Below, in pieces: positions 16,543 through 24,483 of a stretch of 64,000 nucleotides of DNA. The DNA comes from Bhargavaea changchunensis (GTDB taxonomy: Bacteria > Bacillota > Bacilli > Bacillales_A > Planococcaceae), in the NCBI RefSeq assembly GCF_042665595.1, contig NZ_JBHTCT010000003.1:182994-246993 (forward strand), written 5' to 3'. Position 1 is the first letter of the stretch, and every line of letters begins with the position of its first letter. The position numbers and the translations under genes are program-made. Below the pieces are notes generated by a model. The model saw nothing but the letters and a program-made list of their open reading frames with translations. It made no database searches and was not told the origin of the DNA.

Positions 16543-17383
16543 GGATGGAAATGTTGACGAGGGCCGCCTGACCGCCCTCGTTGATATTTTGATACAGAAA
16601 GGATCGGACTCCATTGTGGTCTGTGGGACGACTGGGGAAGCGCCCACGCTGACCGACGACGAGAAGGAGCGGGTCATCAGGCTGTCCGTCGAGGCGGCCG
16701 GTGGCAGGATTCCTGTCATCGCAGGCACCGGGAGCAACAGCACCGCCGCGACGGTCGCCATGACGAAAAGGGCGGAGGCAGCGGGAGCCGATGGCATCAT
16801 GTTGGTGGCACCGTACTATAACCGGCCGGACCAGCGGGGCATGCATGCGCATTTCACTGAAGCGGCGGGAAGCACGAAGCTTCCGGTCATGCTTTATAAT
16901 GTGCCCGGCAGGACCGCATCCCGGCTGGAACCCGAGACGGTCATCTCCCTGTCGGGTGTCCCGAATATTCGGGCTGTCAAGGAGGCGGGAGGAGATCTCG
17001 GCGCCATGACCCGCATCATTGCGGGGACGGACGAGGGATTCCGCCTGTATAGCGGGGATGACGGCCTGACGCTTCCGGTGCTGGCAATCGGCGGGCACGG
17101 CGTGGTCTCAGTCGCCTCGCATGTGGCCGGACCCGAGATGCAGCGGATGGTCCGTGCTTACAAGAATGGTGATCTTGAAGAGGCCGCACGCCTCCATGCG
17201 GAAATCAGCCGTTTATCAGAAGCCCTGTTTTCCCGCCCTAGCCCGTCTCCGGTTAAGCATGCATTGAAACTGGCCGGATTTGACCCCGGTACGGTGCGGC
17301 TTCCGATCATGCCCCTGGACGGGGAAGGGTGCACGATTGTGGGGCAGGCAATGTCCGGTTTCCGGGCGGCGACGAGGACGTGA
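16496..17383 (+). CDS. dapA: 4-hydroxy-tetrahydrodipicolinate synthase
   Basis: Condenses pyruvate and aspartate semialdehyde, first committed step of the diaminopimelate branch; the downstream intermediates also feed dipicolinate. 295 residues. Schiff-base lysine is Lys162 (RAVKEAGGD); GTTGE (44-48) and Tyr134 complete the active site. ATG 16496 follows AAAGGGGAAG. It overlaps asd by 47 bp, so the two are co-transcribed and probably coupled. Confidence 0.97.
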   Translation: MELGSIATAMVTPFDKDGNVDEGRLTALVDILIQKGSDSIVVCGTTGEAPTLTDDEKERVIRLSVEAAGGRIPVIAGTGSNSTAATVAMTKRAEAAGADGIMLVAPYYNRPDQRGMHAHFTEAAGSTKLPVMLYNVPGRTASRLEPETVISLSGVPNIRAVKEAGGDLGAMTRIIAGTDEGFRLYSGDDGLTLPVLAIGGHGVVSVASHVAGPEMQRMVRAYKNGDLEEAARLHAEISRLSEALFSRPSPSPVKHALKLAGFDPGTVRLPIMPLDGEGCTIVGQAMSGFRAATRT

Positions 17384-17451
17384 CATGCCGCATGTTCTAC
17401 AGGCATCTGCCAAAAGGGGATGTCCAATAAGTAATTAATTCTTGTATCTAT

Positions 17452-17609
17452 GCAAACAGCAGTGGCGTCGGGAGACTCCTGCGGGAATAGCGTTAGCCGA
17501 AGACCCCGGATGTTGCGCAACGCTTCGCGATGCGCACAGACGCCAGTCTGCGTACTGGCGCCGGCTAAGGCAACGCCCGCGGAAAGCGACCAGAGCCACT
17601 GCTGTTTGC
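17452..17609. repeat. Palindromic intergenic element, copy 1 (158 bp)
   Basis: Perfect 15-bp terminal inverted repeats, GCAAACAGCAGTGGC (17452-17466) and its complement (17595-17609), enclose internal hairpins such as CGCCAGT/ACTGGCG and TTAGCCG/CGGCTAA. It shares ACTCCTGCGGGAATAGC and GCCCGCGGAAAG with the element at 28202-28327. A T-run (17610-17615) follows, so it may also end dapA transcripts. It resembles palindromic repeats common in Bacillaceae intergenic DNA (recollection). Confidence 0.85.
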
Positions 17610-17690
17610 TTTTTCTGCTGGAAATATACTTTTCGGACAGCCCTTTTTTAAAACGGAAATCGTAGTGCATATCCGGACGGGAAAGGTTTC

Positions 17691-17767
17691 GAAAGATCAA
17701 CAAGAGTAAGCGAAAGATCAATAAGGGTCTTTCAAAGATCACCAAGCCCAGATGACAGATCAACATA
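17691..17767. repeat. Array of four 14-bp motifs at exact 21-bp period (array 1)
   Basis: Units start at 17691, 17712, 17733 and 17754: GAAAGATCAACAAG, GAAAGATCAATAAG, CAAAGATCACCAAG and a degenerate GACAGATCAACATA, each followed by 7 unrelated bases. The same motif and period recur at 60234-60289. Function unknown; spacing of two helical turns suggests protein binding on one DNA face. Confidence 0.85.
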
Positions 17768-17888
17768 TGTACATAGATGATGCACCCATCATCCCCGTCG
17801 GTGCCAAAGCAGGAAAGCCGGAGTACCCCTCCGCGGTGCGCCAATCAGTTCCGTGCGGAACGAACACCAATTTCATCACTTTTTTAAT

Positions 17889-17917
17889 TTGTCTAGATTG
17901 TACGGCTACCGTATAAT
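17889..17917 (+). promoter_or_regulatory. Sigma-A promoter of rnjB
   Basis: TTGTCT (17889-17894), 17-bp spacer, TATAAT (17912-17917), 46 bp before the rnjB start. Confidence 0.82.
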
Positions 17918-17962
17918 GGAGGTTAGCGGATATGGAACGGGTATGATTTAGGAGGAGAACCA

Positions 17963-19630
17963 TTGACCAAGACAAAAAATGAAAACATCAGGGTCATCCC
18001 CCTCGGAGGAGTGGGGGAGATCGGGAAGGCGATGTATGTGGTCGAGATCGATGATGAACTGTTCATCGTCGACAGCGGCCTCATGTTCCCGGAAGGGGAA
18101 ATGCTCGGCATTGATATCGTTATCCCGGATACGACCTACATCGAAGAAAACAAAGACCGGCTGAAAGGAATCTTCCTGACGCATGGCCATGAAGATGCGA
18201 TCGGATCGATCGCCTACCTGCTCGGCAAAGTCCAGGCGCCTGTCTATGGCTCGAAACTGACCATCGCCTTGGCAAAAGAACATCTGAAGGACAAGCAGGC
18301 ACCCAAGAACATCAAGTTCTTCGAAGTATCGAACAGGAGCCGGATGAACTTCGGGCGGACGTATGTGACGTTCTTCAATACGACCCACAGCATTCCGGAC
18401 TCCCTCGGAATCGTGTTCCATACGAGCGAGGGCGCCATTGTTCACACAGGGGAATTCAAGTTCGACCAGTCAGCAAAAGGCAAGTACCGTCCGGATATCT
18501 CGAAAATGGCCGCGATCGGCGATGAAGGTGTCTTCATCCTGATGTCCGACTCGTCGGAAGCGGAGCGCCCGGGCCATACGACACCGGAGTCCGTTGTCGC
18601 TGAGCAACTGTCCAAGACCTTCCACAAGGCACAGGGCCGCATCCTCATCGCCCTTTATGCCTCCAACTTCATCCGCATGCAGCAGGTCTTCGACAGGGCC
18701 GCCGAATCAGGCCGCAAAGTCGCGGTCATCGGCAAATCACTCGAAACCTACTTCGAGGTCGGCATGAAGCTCGGCTATCTGAATGTTGCCGACGGCCTCG
18801 TCATTCCGGTCAAGGAAATCGGCAAATACGATGATTCAGAAGTGGCGATCATCGTCACAGGCAATCAGGGCGAGCCCCTCCATGCGCTCGAGCGCATCGT
18901 GAAGCGGCAGCACAAGGACATCCGGATCAAGGAGACCGACACGGTCCTCATCACCTTCACCCCATCGCCGGGCATGGAAGTCGGGATGTACAACACGATG
19001 AACGAGCTGGCGAAGGCGGGTGCCGATGTCCTGACCTCGAGCCGGAAGGTGCACGTATCAGGACACGGCAGCCAGGAAGACCTGAAGCTGATGCTCAACC
19101 TGATGAAGCCGAAATTCTTCATCCCGATCCAGGGTGAGTACAGGATGCTCATTGCCCACTCCAAACTTGCCCAGCAGACCGGCCTTCCGAAGTCCCGCAT
19201 CTTCATTGCGGACAAAGGGGATATCGTTGAGTACAAGAACGGCAAGATGCGCATGACCGGAAGGGTCACCGCAGGCAATGTACTGATTGACGGAAGCGGA
19301 ATCGGGGACATTGGCAACATCGTCCTGCGCGACCGTAAACTCCTTTCCGAGGATGGCATCTTCATTGTCGTAATCACGCTCAACCGCAAGAAAAAGACGA
19401 TTGCAGCCGGACCGGAAATCCTGTCCCGCGGCTTTGTCTATGTGCGCGATTCCCGTGAACTGATCGGCGAAGCCGAAGAGCTCGTAAAGAAGATCGTCGG
19501 CAAGTATTCCAATAAAGACTCGTTTGAATGGACGAGCATCAAGCAGGAAATCCGCGATACACTCAATTCATACCTCTACCAGAAGACGAAGCGACGCCCG
19601 ATGATCATCCCGATCATCATGGAATACTGA
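17963..19630 (+). CDS. rnjB: Ribonuclease J2
   Basis: Beta-CASP metallo-beta-lactamase ribonuclease that pairs with RNase J1 in mRNA decay and rRNA maturation. 555 residues, the B. subtilis RnjB length. The metal motif reads THGHEDAIG: the last His of HxHxDH is Ala, as expected for the weakly active J2 paralogue. Beta-CASP and C-terminal domains follow (about 210-370 and 460-555; HVSGHGSQEDLK near 355). TTG start follows AGGAGGAG. Position between dapA and spoIIIE matches ymfA of B. subtilis. Confidence 0.95.
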   Translation: MTKTKNENIRVIPLGGVGEIGKAMYVVEIDDELFIVDSGLMFPEGEMLGIDIVIPDTTYIEENKDRLKGIFLTHGHEDAIGSIAYLLGKVQAPVYGSKLTIALAKEHLKDKQAPKNIKFFEVSNRSRMNFGRTYVTFFNTTHSIPDSLGIVFHTSEGAIVHTGEFKFDQSAKGKYRPDISKMAAIGDEGVFILMSDSSEAERPGHTTPESVVAEQLSKTFHKAQGRILIALYASNFIRMQQVFDRAAESGRKVAVIGKSLETYFEVGMKLGYLNVADGLVIPVKEIGKYDDSEVAIIVTGNQGEPLHALERIVKRQHKDIRIKETDTVLITFTPSPGMEVGMYNTMNELAKAGADVLTSSRKVHVSGHGSQEDLKLMLNLMKPKFFIPIQGEYRMLIAHSKLAQQTGLPKSRIFIADKGDIVEYKNGKMRMTGRVTAGNVLIDGSGIGDIGNIVLRDRKLLSEDGIFIVVITLNRKKKTIAAGPEILSRGFVYVRDSRELIGEAEELVKKIVGKYSNKDSFEWTSIKQEIRDTLNSYLYQKTKRRPMIIPIIMEY

Positions 19631-19652
19631 GGCGACGCAACAGAGATAGAAC

Positions 19653-19697
19653 AAAACGGGATTTCTTCGCCGTCACTGGCGGGAAATCCCGTTTTCA
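19653..19697 (+). terminator. rnjB terminator
   Basis: Perfect 13-bp stem AAAACGGGATTTC (19653-19665) / GAAATCCCGTTTT (19683-19695). Symmetric A and T tracts would let it work on both strands. Confidence 0.93.
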
Positions 19698-19715
19698 TCG
19701 ATGGGGGTGAACCAG

Positions 19716-22088
19716 ATGGCAACCAAACGCAGCAAGAAGAAAAAGCGCAGGACCACTGCAAAAAAGAAGAAATCCGGACTCTATCCGCTCGGGTACGAAC
19801 TGTCGGGCCTTGTCATGACCGGGCTTGCCATCATCACATTTTTTGATCTTGGATTTGTCGGGAAGGCACTCGGCAGTGCCGGCCGGTTCCTGTTCGGAAA
19901 CTGGCATGCATCACTGCCGTTTCTTTTCCTGATATTCGCGCTTCTTTTGATGGTGAAGCGGGAAATTCCGGATCTCAGGAACCGAATAGTCGGGGGGCTG
20001 CTCCTCATTCTCGGAAGCCTGACGCTCTTCAGCCATGTTCTGCTGTTTACGGAGCGGTATGAGAGCGGCCGTCTGCAGACCACTTCGGCCCTGAGGGAAA
20101 CATGGCTCATCCTGGTCACAGACGGGGGCATCACGGATCCGTCAGTCTCGCTCGGAGGCGGGATTGTCGGGGGATTCCTGTTTGCCATGTTCCATGTGCT
20201 GTTCGATTCCGCAGGAGCCACCATTGCAGGAGTGATCATGCTTTCGATGGGGCTGATTTTGCTGTCAGGAAAGGCACTCGTCCCGTATCTCGCGGAAAAA
20301 GTCCCTGAAATGATGGAAACCATCGGGGATTGGTTTACCAGGGAACGCAAGCCCGCTCGGCCAAAGCCGGATAAGGCACCAAAAGCACAGAAAATGAAAG
20401 AACCCCGGAAATCACGCCGGGCCGCTGCTGATGAGGAAGCCGCATCCGCCGGCATCGGAGCTCCGGATACGGATTCACGCGATGATGCAAACGACAGTCG
20501 CGTTCCGGAGCCCGAACCAGTCCGGATCCAGCCCATTATTTCTTCCTTTACAGAGCGGGTAAAGGAAGAGCCGGTCAAAGAAAAGGCGTCAGCCAGCCAA
20601 AAGGAAGAAGAACAGGACACGGATGCAGAAATACGGGACATTGGCGATGCGCAGCCTGTGAACGAGGATTTTGTGCTGCCTCCTGTTTCTCTGTTGAATC
20701 CGCCGCCTGAAAATGACCAAAGCGGCGAATACAATATGATCCAGCACAATGCCGAAAAGCTTGAGAAAACATTCAACAGCTTCGGCGTGAAGGCGAGCGT
20801 CACGGAAGTGCATCTCGGCCCGGCTGTCACCAAATATGAAGTGATGCCTGCTACGGGGGTAAAGGTCAGCCGGATTGTCAGTCTTTCGGACGATATCGCC
20901 CTTGCGCTTGCCGCACGCGATATCCGGATCGAAGCGCCGATTCCGGGCAAATCGGCAGTGGGCATAGAAGTGCCGAACACCGAGGTGGCGATGGTATCGC
21001 TGCGCGAGGTGCTGGAATCCCGCAACAATAACCGGCCAGACTCCAAACTCATGGTCGCGCTCGGAAGGGACATCTCAGGTGATGCGGTCATGGCCGAGCT
21101 CAATAAAATGCCCCATATGCTCGTTGCCGGAGCGACCGGCAGCGGGAAGAGTGTATGCATCAACGGAATCATCATCAGTATCCTCATGAGGGCGAAGCCG
21201 CATGAAGTGAAGCTGATGATGATTGACCCGAAGATGGTTGAGCTCAATGTCTACAATGGTGTGCCGCATCTTCTTGCTCCGGTCGTCACGGATCCGAGGA
21301 AGGCTTCCCAGGCGCTTAAAAAGGTGGTTGCGGAAATGGAGCGGCGCTACGATCTGTTTTCGCATACAGGCACGAGGAATATCGAGGGCTATAACCACCA
21401 TATTGATGAATGGAACGAGGAAAACGAAGAAAAGCATCCGCGCCTTCCTTATATAGTCGTCATTGTCGATGAACTCGCGGACCTCATGATGGTCGCTTCA
21501 AGCGATGTCGAGGACTCAATCACCAGGATCGCCCAGATGGCCAGGGCTGCCGGTATCCACCTGATCATCGCGACACAGCGTCCGAGCGTCGATGTCATCA
21601 CCGGCATCATCAAGGCGAACATCCCGTCCAGAATCGCCTTTGCTGTCTCGTCGGCCGTAGATTCACGGACAATCCTTGACTCCGGCGGGGCAGAGAAACT
21701 CCTCGGCCGCGGCGATATGCTGTATCTTCCGGCCGGAGCCTCCAAGCCGACCCGTATCCAGGGCGCCTTCCTATCCGATCAGGAAGTCGAGGAAGTCGTC
21801 GACTTTGTAATCAGCCAGCAAAAAGCGCAGTATGAGGAATCGATGATTCCGACGGAAGTGGAAGAAGTCGCGCCGCATGAAGAGACGGATGAATTGTACG
21901 ATGAGGCGGTCGACCTTGTGAGGAGCATGAATCAGGCATCGGTCTCGATGCTCCAGAGGAGATTTAGGATCGGCTACTCCAGAGCCGCACGTATCGTCGA
22001 TCAGATGGAAATGCGAGGGGTGGTCGGCCCGCATGAAGGCAGCAAACCGCGCCAGGTCCTTATCCAAGACCATCCGGATGAACCATGA
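19716..22088 (+). CDS. spoIIIE: DNA translocase FtsK/SpoIIIE
   Basis: Septal DNA pump that moves chromosome into the forespore and clears DNA from the division septum. 790 residues (B. subtilis SpoIIIE about 787). Basic start (KKKKRRTTAKKKK), four membrane segments (about 25-190), acidic/charged linker (about 200-330), RecA-like motor with Walker A GATGSGKS (about 472-479) and Walker B VIVDELADLM, and C-terminal gamma winged helix (about 725-785) for sequence-directed loading. ATG 19716 follows GGGGGTGA. tepA and ylzJ, which precede spoIIIE in B. subtilis, are missing. Confidence 0.96.
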   Translation: MATKRSKKKKRRTTAKKKKSGLYPLGYELSGLVMTGLAIITFFDLGFVGKALGSAGRFLFGNWHASLPFLFLIFALLLMVKREIPDLRNRIVGGLLLILGSLTLFSHVLLFTERYESGRLQTTSALRETWLILVTDGGITDPSVSLGGGIVGGFLFAMFHVLFDSAGATIAGVIMLSMGLILLSGKALVPYLAEKVPEMMETIGDWFTRERKPARPKPDKAPKAQKMKEPRKSRRAAADEEAASAGIGAPDTDSRDDANDSRVPEPEPVRIQPIISSFTERVKEEPVKEKASASQKEEEQDTDAEIRDIGDAQPVNEDFVLPPVSLLNPPPENDQSGEYNMIQHNAEKLEKTFNSFGVKASVTEVHLGPAVTKYEVMPATGVKVSRIVSLSDDIALALAARDIRIEAPIPGKSAVGIEVPNTEVAMVSLREVLESRNNNRPDSKLMVALGRDISGDAVMAELNKMPHMLVAGATGSGKSVCINGIIISILMRAKPHEVKLMMIDPKMVELNVYNGVPHLLAPVVTDPRKASQALKKVVAEMERRYDLFSHTGTRNIEGYNHHIDEWNEENEEKHPRLPYIVVIVDELADLMMVASSDVEDSITRIAQMARAAGIHLIIATQRPSVDVITGIIKANIPSRIAFAVSSAVDSRTILDSGGAEKLLGRGDMLYLPAGASKPTRIQGAFLSDQEVEEVVDFVISQQKAQYEESMIPTEVEEVAPHEETDELYDEAVDLVRSMNQASVSMLQRRFRIGYSRAARIVDQMEMRGVVGPHEGSKPRQVLIQDHPDEP

Positions 22089-22107
22089 ACTGTAGAACAT
22101 TAAACTT

Positions 22108-22156
22108 AAAGCTGCAGACAAAGTGAGTGTGTTTCTCCTTTGTCTGCAGCTTTTTA
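22108..22156 (+). terminator. spoIIIE terminator
   Basis: 16-bp stem AAAGCTGCAGACAAAG (22108-22123) / CTTTGTCTGCAGCTTT (22138-22153), then TT. Confidence 0.92.
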
Positions 22157-22443
22157 ATTGCTCCATATTGGCAATAAGGAGACTCAGGCTTATCTCAGGA
22201 GGACCTAATATTAAATTAGGGGGACCTCTTCTGCAATCCGGATGAAATGTTGAAAGCGGTTTATTTGGAAAGTAAGCGCTTAATCATGACGGATTGTTAA
22301 CCTGTATGGGGCGTAAGTATGAATTTGTCTTCATATTTAGAAAGAAAGGTATTCCACTAGGGTAGCAAAAATGATATAGTATGTCTGATTAGGAGGAAGG
22401 TTTTACATCAGATGTCTGATCTCTATAATTTGGTGGTGATGTC
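22157..22443 (+). promoter_or_regulatory. Regulatory gap before gntR with cre-like sites and an operator
   Basis: No gene in about 290 bases. Two catabolite-response-like sites are seen: TTGAAAGCGGTTTAT (22250-22264) and AGTAAGCGCTTAAT (22271-22284, core palindrome TAAGCGCTTA). A weak promoter TTCCAC-N17-TATAGT (22352-22380) follows. ATGTCTGAT occurs at 22381-22389 and again within the perfect palindrome ATCAGA-TG-TCTGAT (22407-22420), a probable GntR autoregulation operator. Confidence 0.45.
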
Positions 22444-22447
22444 ATGA
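22412..22447 (+). CDS. Possible 11-codon leader peptide upstream of gntR
   Basis: ATG 22412 opens an 11-codon frame (MSDLYNLVVMS) ending in a TGA that overlaps the gntR ATG (ATGA). An AGGAGGAAGG site lies 12 bases upstream, a slightly long distance. The frame also carries the operator palindrome. Could be chance. Confidence 0.25.
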   Translation: MSDLYNLVVMS

Positions 22448-23172
22448 CGGTAAAGGCGGACCACCGGCACTTGTATCTTCAGGTTATCGAGCAGCTTAAA
22501 CGGGACATTGCGTCGGGGGTTTTCAAAGAGAAAGAAAAACTCCCTTCCGAGTTTGAACTCGCCAAGATCATGGGTGTGTCCAGGGCAACTCTCCGGGAGG
22601 CGCTCCGCCTGCTGGAGGAAGAGCACTATATTGTCCGAAGGCATGGTGTCGGGACTTTCATTAATCCGAGACCGCTGTTTTCGGCCGGCATCGAAGAGCT
22701 GGCCAGCGTATCGGATATGATCCGCCAGGTGGGCATGACACCGGGGACAAACTTCATCAGTTCTTCCGAGGAACTTGCTGCGGAGGAAGACATGGAGCGT
22801 TTCGGGTGCGGTCCGGATGAGCAGATCATGACGATCAAGCGAGTCAGGACAGCGGATGGCGAGCCGGTTGTTTACTGCATCGATGTCTTCCCGTCCCGTT
22901 ACGTCAGTGAGGAATTCCTGAAACAGGAAGACGAATCCATCTTCGAGGCGATTGAACGGACGGGGAACCTGAGGATTACACAGGCGGTGGCCCAGATTGA
23001 ACCGGTCGGGTACGACGAGGAGGCATCTCCGATCCTCGAATGCGAACCGGAGACCGCGCTGCTTATGTTGCGGCAGTCCCATTACGCGGAGGGGGAAGAG
23101 GTCATTCTCTACTCCCGCAACTATTTCAAGGGCGATAAATTCAACTTCCACGTTTTGCGGAAACGGATGTAA
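22444..23172 (+). CDS. ymfC: GntR-family transcriptional regulator (HutC type)
   Basis: DNA-binding repressor with N-terminal winged helix (about 5-75; LPSEFELAKIMGVSRATLREALRLLEE) and C-terminal UTRA ligand-binding domain (about 95-240). 242 residues, corresponding to YmfC at this locus in Bacillales. It stands immediately before the BMP-type nucleoside transporter genes with a 60-bp gap and no terminator, so it probably controls them and itself via the palindrome at 22407-22420. Ligand unknown, perhaps a nucleoside or sugar phosphate. Confidence 0.88.
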   Translation: MTVKADHRHLYLQVIEQLKRDIASGVFKEKEKLPSEFELAKIMGVSRATLREALRLLEEEHYIVRRHGVGTFINPRPLFSAGIEELASVSDMIRQVGMTPGTNFISSSEELAAEEDMERFGCGPDEQIMTIKRVRTADGEPVVYCIDVFPSRYVSEEFLKQEDESIFEAIERTGNLRITQAVAQIEPVGYDEEASPILECEPETALLMLRQSHYAEGEEVILYSRNYFKGDKFNFHVLRKRM

Positions 23173-23232
23173 AACAGACAACCTTCCTGCTATCAAAAGC
23201 ACATTTACAACAACATTTAGGGGGTACCACAA

Positions 23233-24324
23233 ATGGCAAAACGCAAGTTTGGTCTTGCGCTGTCGGTTCTCTTGGCTGCGGGCACGCTCCTCGGCGCATG
23301 CGGCTCCGACAACGGTGAAGAAGCACAAAACGAAGGCAACAACTCCGGCGGCGGAGAGTCCGCTTCCGAGTTTTCCGTAGCGATGGTCACTGACGTCGGC
23401 GGTGTTGACGATAAATCGTTCAACCAGGCTGCCTGGAAAGGGATTCAGGAGTTCGGCGAAGACAATGGCCTCGAAAAAGGCGACGGCGGGTTTGACTATC
23501 TCCAGTCTGCCGGTGAAGAAGACTACATCCCGAACCTGAACGCACTTGCGCGTCGTGACTTCAACCTCGTTTTCGGTGTCGGCTTCATGATGCAGGATGC
23601 GCTTGATGAGATCGCTTCCCAACAGAAAGACACGGAGTTTGCGATCATCGACGCGGTTGTCGAGCAGCCAAACACGGTCAGCCTCCTTTTCAAAGAGCAT
23701 GAAGGTTCCTTCCTGGCAGGCGTCGCAGCGGCGCTCACAACAGAAAGCAAGAAAGTCGGCTTTGTCGGCGGCATGGAAAACGAAGTTATCCACCGCTTCG
23801 AATCCGGTTTCGTACAGGGTGTAGAGGCAGTTGACCCATCCATCGAGGTCGATATCCAGTACACTGGCGCATTTGACAAAGCGGAGCTTGGCAAGACGAC
23901 TGCCAACCGCATGTACTCCAGCGGCGTTGATGTCATCTTCCACGCAGCGGGCGGAACGGGCAATGGTGTCTTCTCCGAAGCAAAAGAACGCAAATCGAAT
24001 GACCCGGATGCAAACGTTTGGGTGATCGGTGTCGACTCCGATCAGTACGATGAAGGTGCGGTGGGAGACACGAACGTTACGCTCACTTCGATGCTGAAGC
24101 GCGTTGACGTAGCGGTCAAGGATATTTCTGAAAAAGCGATGAACGGCGAATTCCCTGGCGGCGAAGTGATCACTTACGGCATCGCTGATGACGGCGTCGC
24201 ACTCGCGGATTCCCGTGGCAACATCCCTGAGGATGTCATGGCTCAGATTGAAGAGTATCAGGAAAAAATTGCTTCCGGCGAAATCGAAGTCAAGGAATAC
24301 CCGGAAGGCAAAGAACCTAAGTAA
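23233..24324 (+). CDS. BMP-family substrate-binding lipoprotein of nucleoside ABC transporter
   Basis: Extracytoplasmic nucleoside-binding lipoprotein. 363 residues: signal peptide with lipobox LGAC (Cys23), a Gly/Ser/Asn/Glu linker (24-45), then the BMP/PnrA fold (about 47-350) with VTDVGGVDDKSFNQAAW and GFMMQDAL. ATG start after TTAGGGGG. It heads the binding protein-ATPase-permease-permease operon, akin to nupNOPQ (yufNOPQ). A partial terminator follows it, which would make it more abundant than the other subunits. Confidence 0.93.
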   Translation: MAKRKFGLALSVLLAAGTLLGACGSDNGEEAQNEGNNSGGGESASEFSVAMVTDVGGVDDKSFNQAAWKGIQEFGEDNGLEKGDGGFDYLQSAGEEDYIPNLNALARRDFNLVFGVGFMMQDALDEIASQQKDTEFAIIDAVVEQPNTVSLLFKEHEGSFLAGVAAALTTESKKVGFVGGMENEVIHRFESGFVQGVEAVDPSIEVDIQYTGAFDKAELGKTTANRMYSSGVDVIFHAAGGTGNGVFSEAKERKSNDPDANVWVIGVDSDQYDEGAVGDTNVTLTSMLKRVDVAVKDISEKAMNGEFPGGEVITYGIADDGVALADSRGNIPEDVMAQIEEYQEKIASGEIEVKEYPEGKEPK

Positions 24325-24336
24325 TGGATGTGTTCA

Positions 24337-24367
24337 GCATGGGGGCCGGAATGTCCGGTCTTCATGC
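24337..24367 (+). terminator. Hairpin after the lipoprotein gene (partial terminator)
   Basis: GCATG (24337-24341) with inner CCGGA pairs with TCCGG and CATGC (24363-24367). Weak T-tract. A second small hairpin, GAAAGA/TCTTTC, lies at 24403-24430. Likely an mRNA-stabilising or read-through structure. Confidence 0.45.
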
Positions 24368-24483
24368 TTCCTTATGTAAAAAGACATTTTGTAAATGATA
24401 GATGAAAGATTTCCTTTCAGGAAGTCTTTCCTGTATCAGTTTACAGGCGCTTGGAAGGTTTATAGGACAAAGGAGTGAAACCA

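Larger units (their letters stand above)
17384..17888. other. Repeat-rich intergenic region between dapA and rnjB
   Basis: About 500 bases without a credible gene. It holds a palindromic element (17452-17609), an array of 14-bp motifs at 21-bp period (17691-17767) and the rnjB promoter. Short frames inside it lack ribosome sites and follow the palindrome, so they are not called. Confidence 0.8.

Noticed and set aside
17442..17665. Two overlapping short frames in the dapA-rnjB gap
   Set aside because: They lie across the palindromic element, have no ribosome site, and their frame length follows from the element's lack of stops.
17691..17767. CRISPR array interpretation of the 21-bp period motifs
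   Set aside because: Repeat (14 bp) and spacer (7 bp) are far too short and no cas genes are near.
22108..22156. Insertion-sequence end at the GCTGCAGACAAAG inverted repeat after spoIIIE
   Set aside because: It is a single perfect hairpin directly after the stop codon with a T-rich end, so a terminator explains it.
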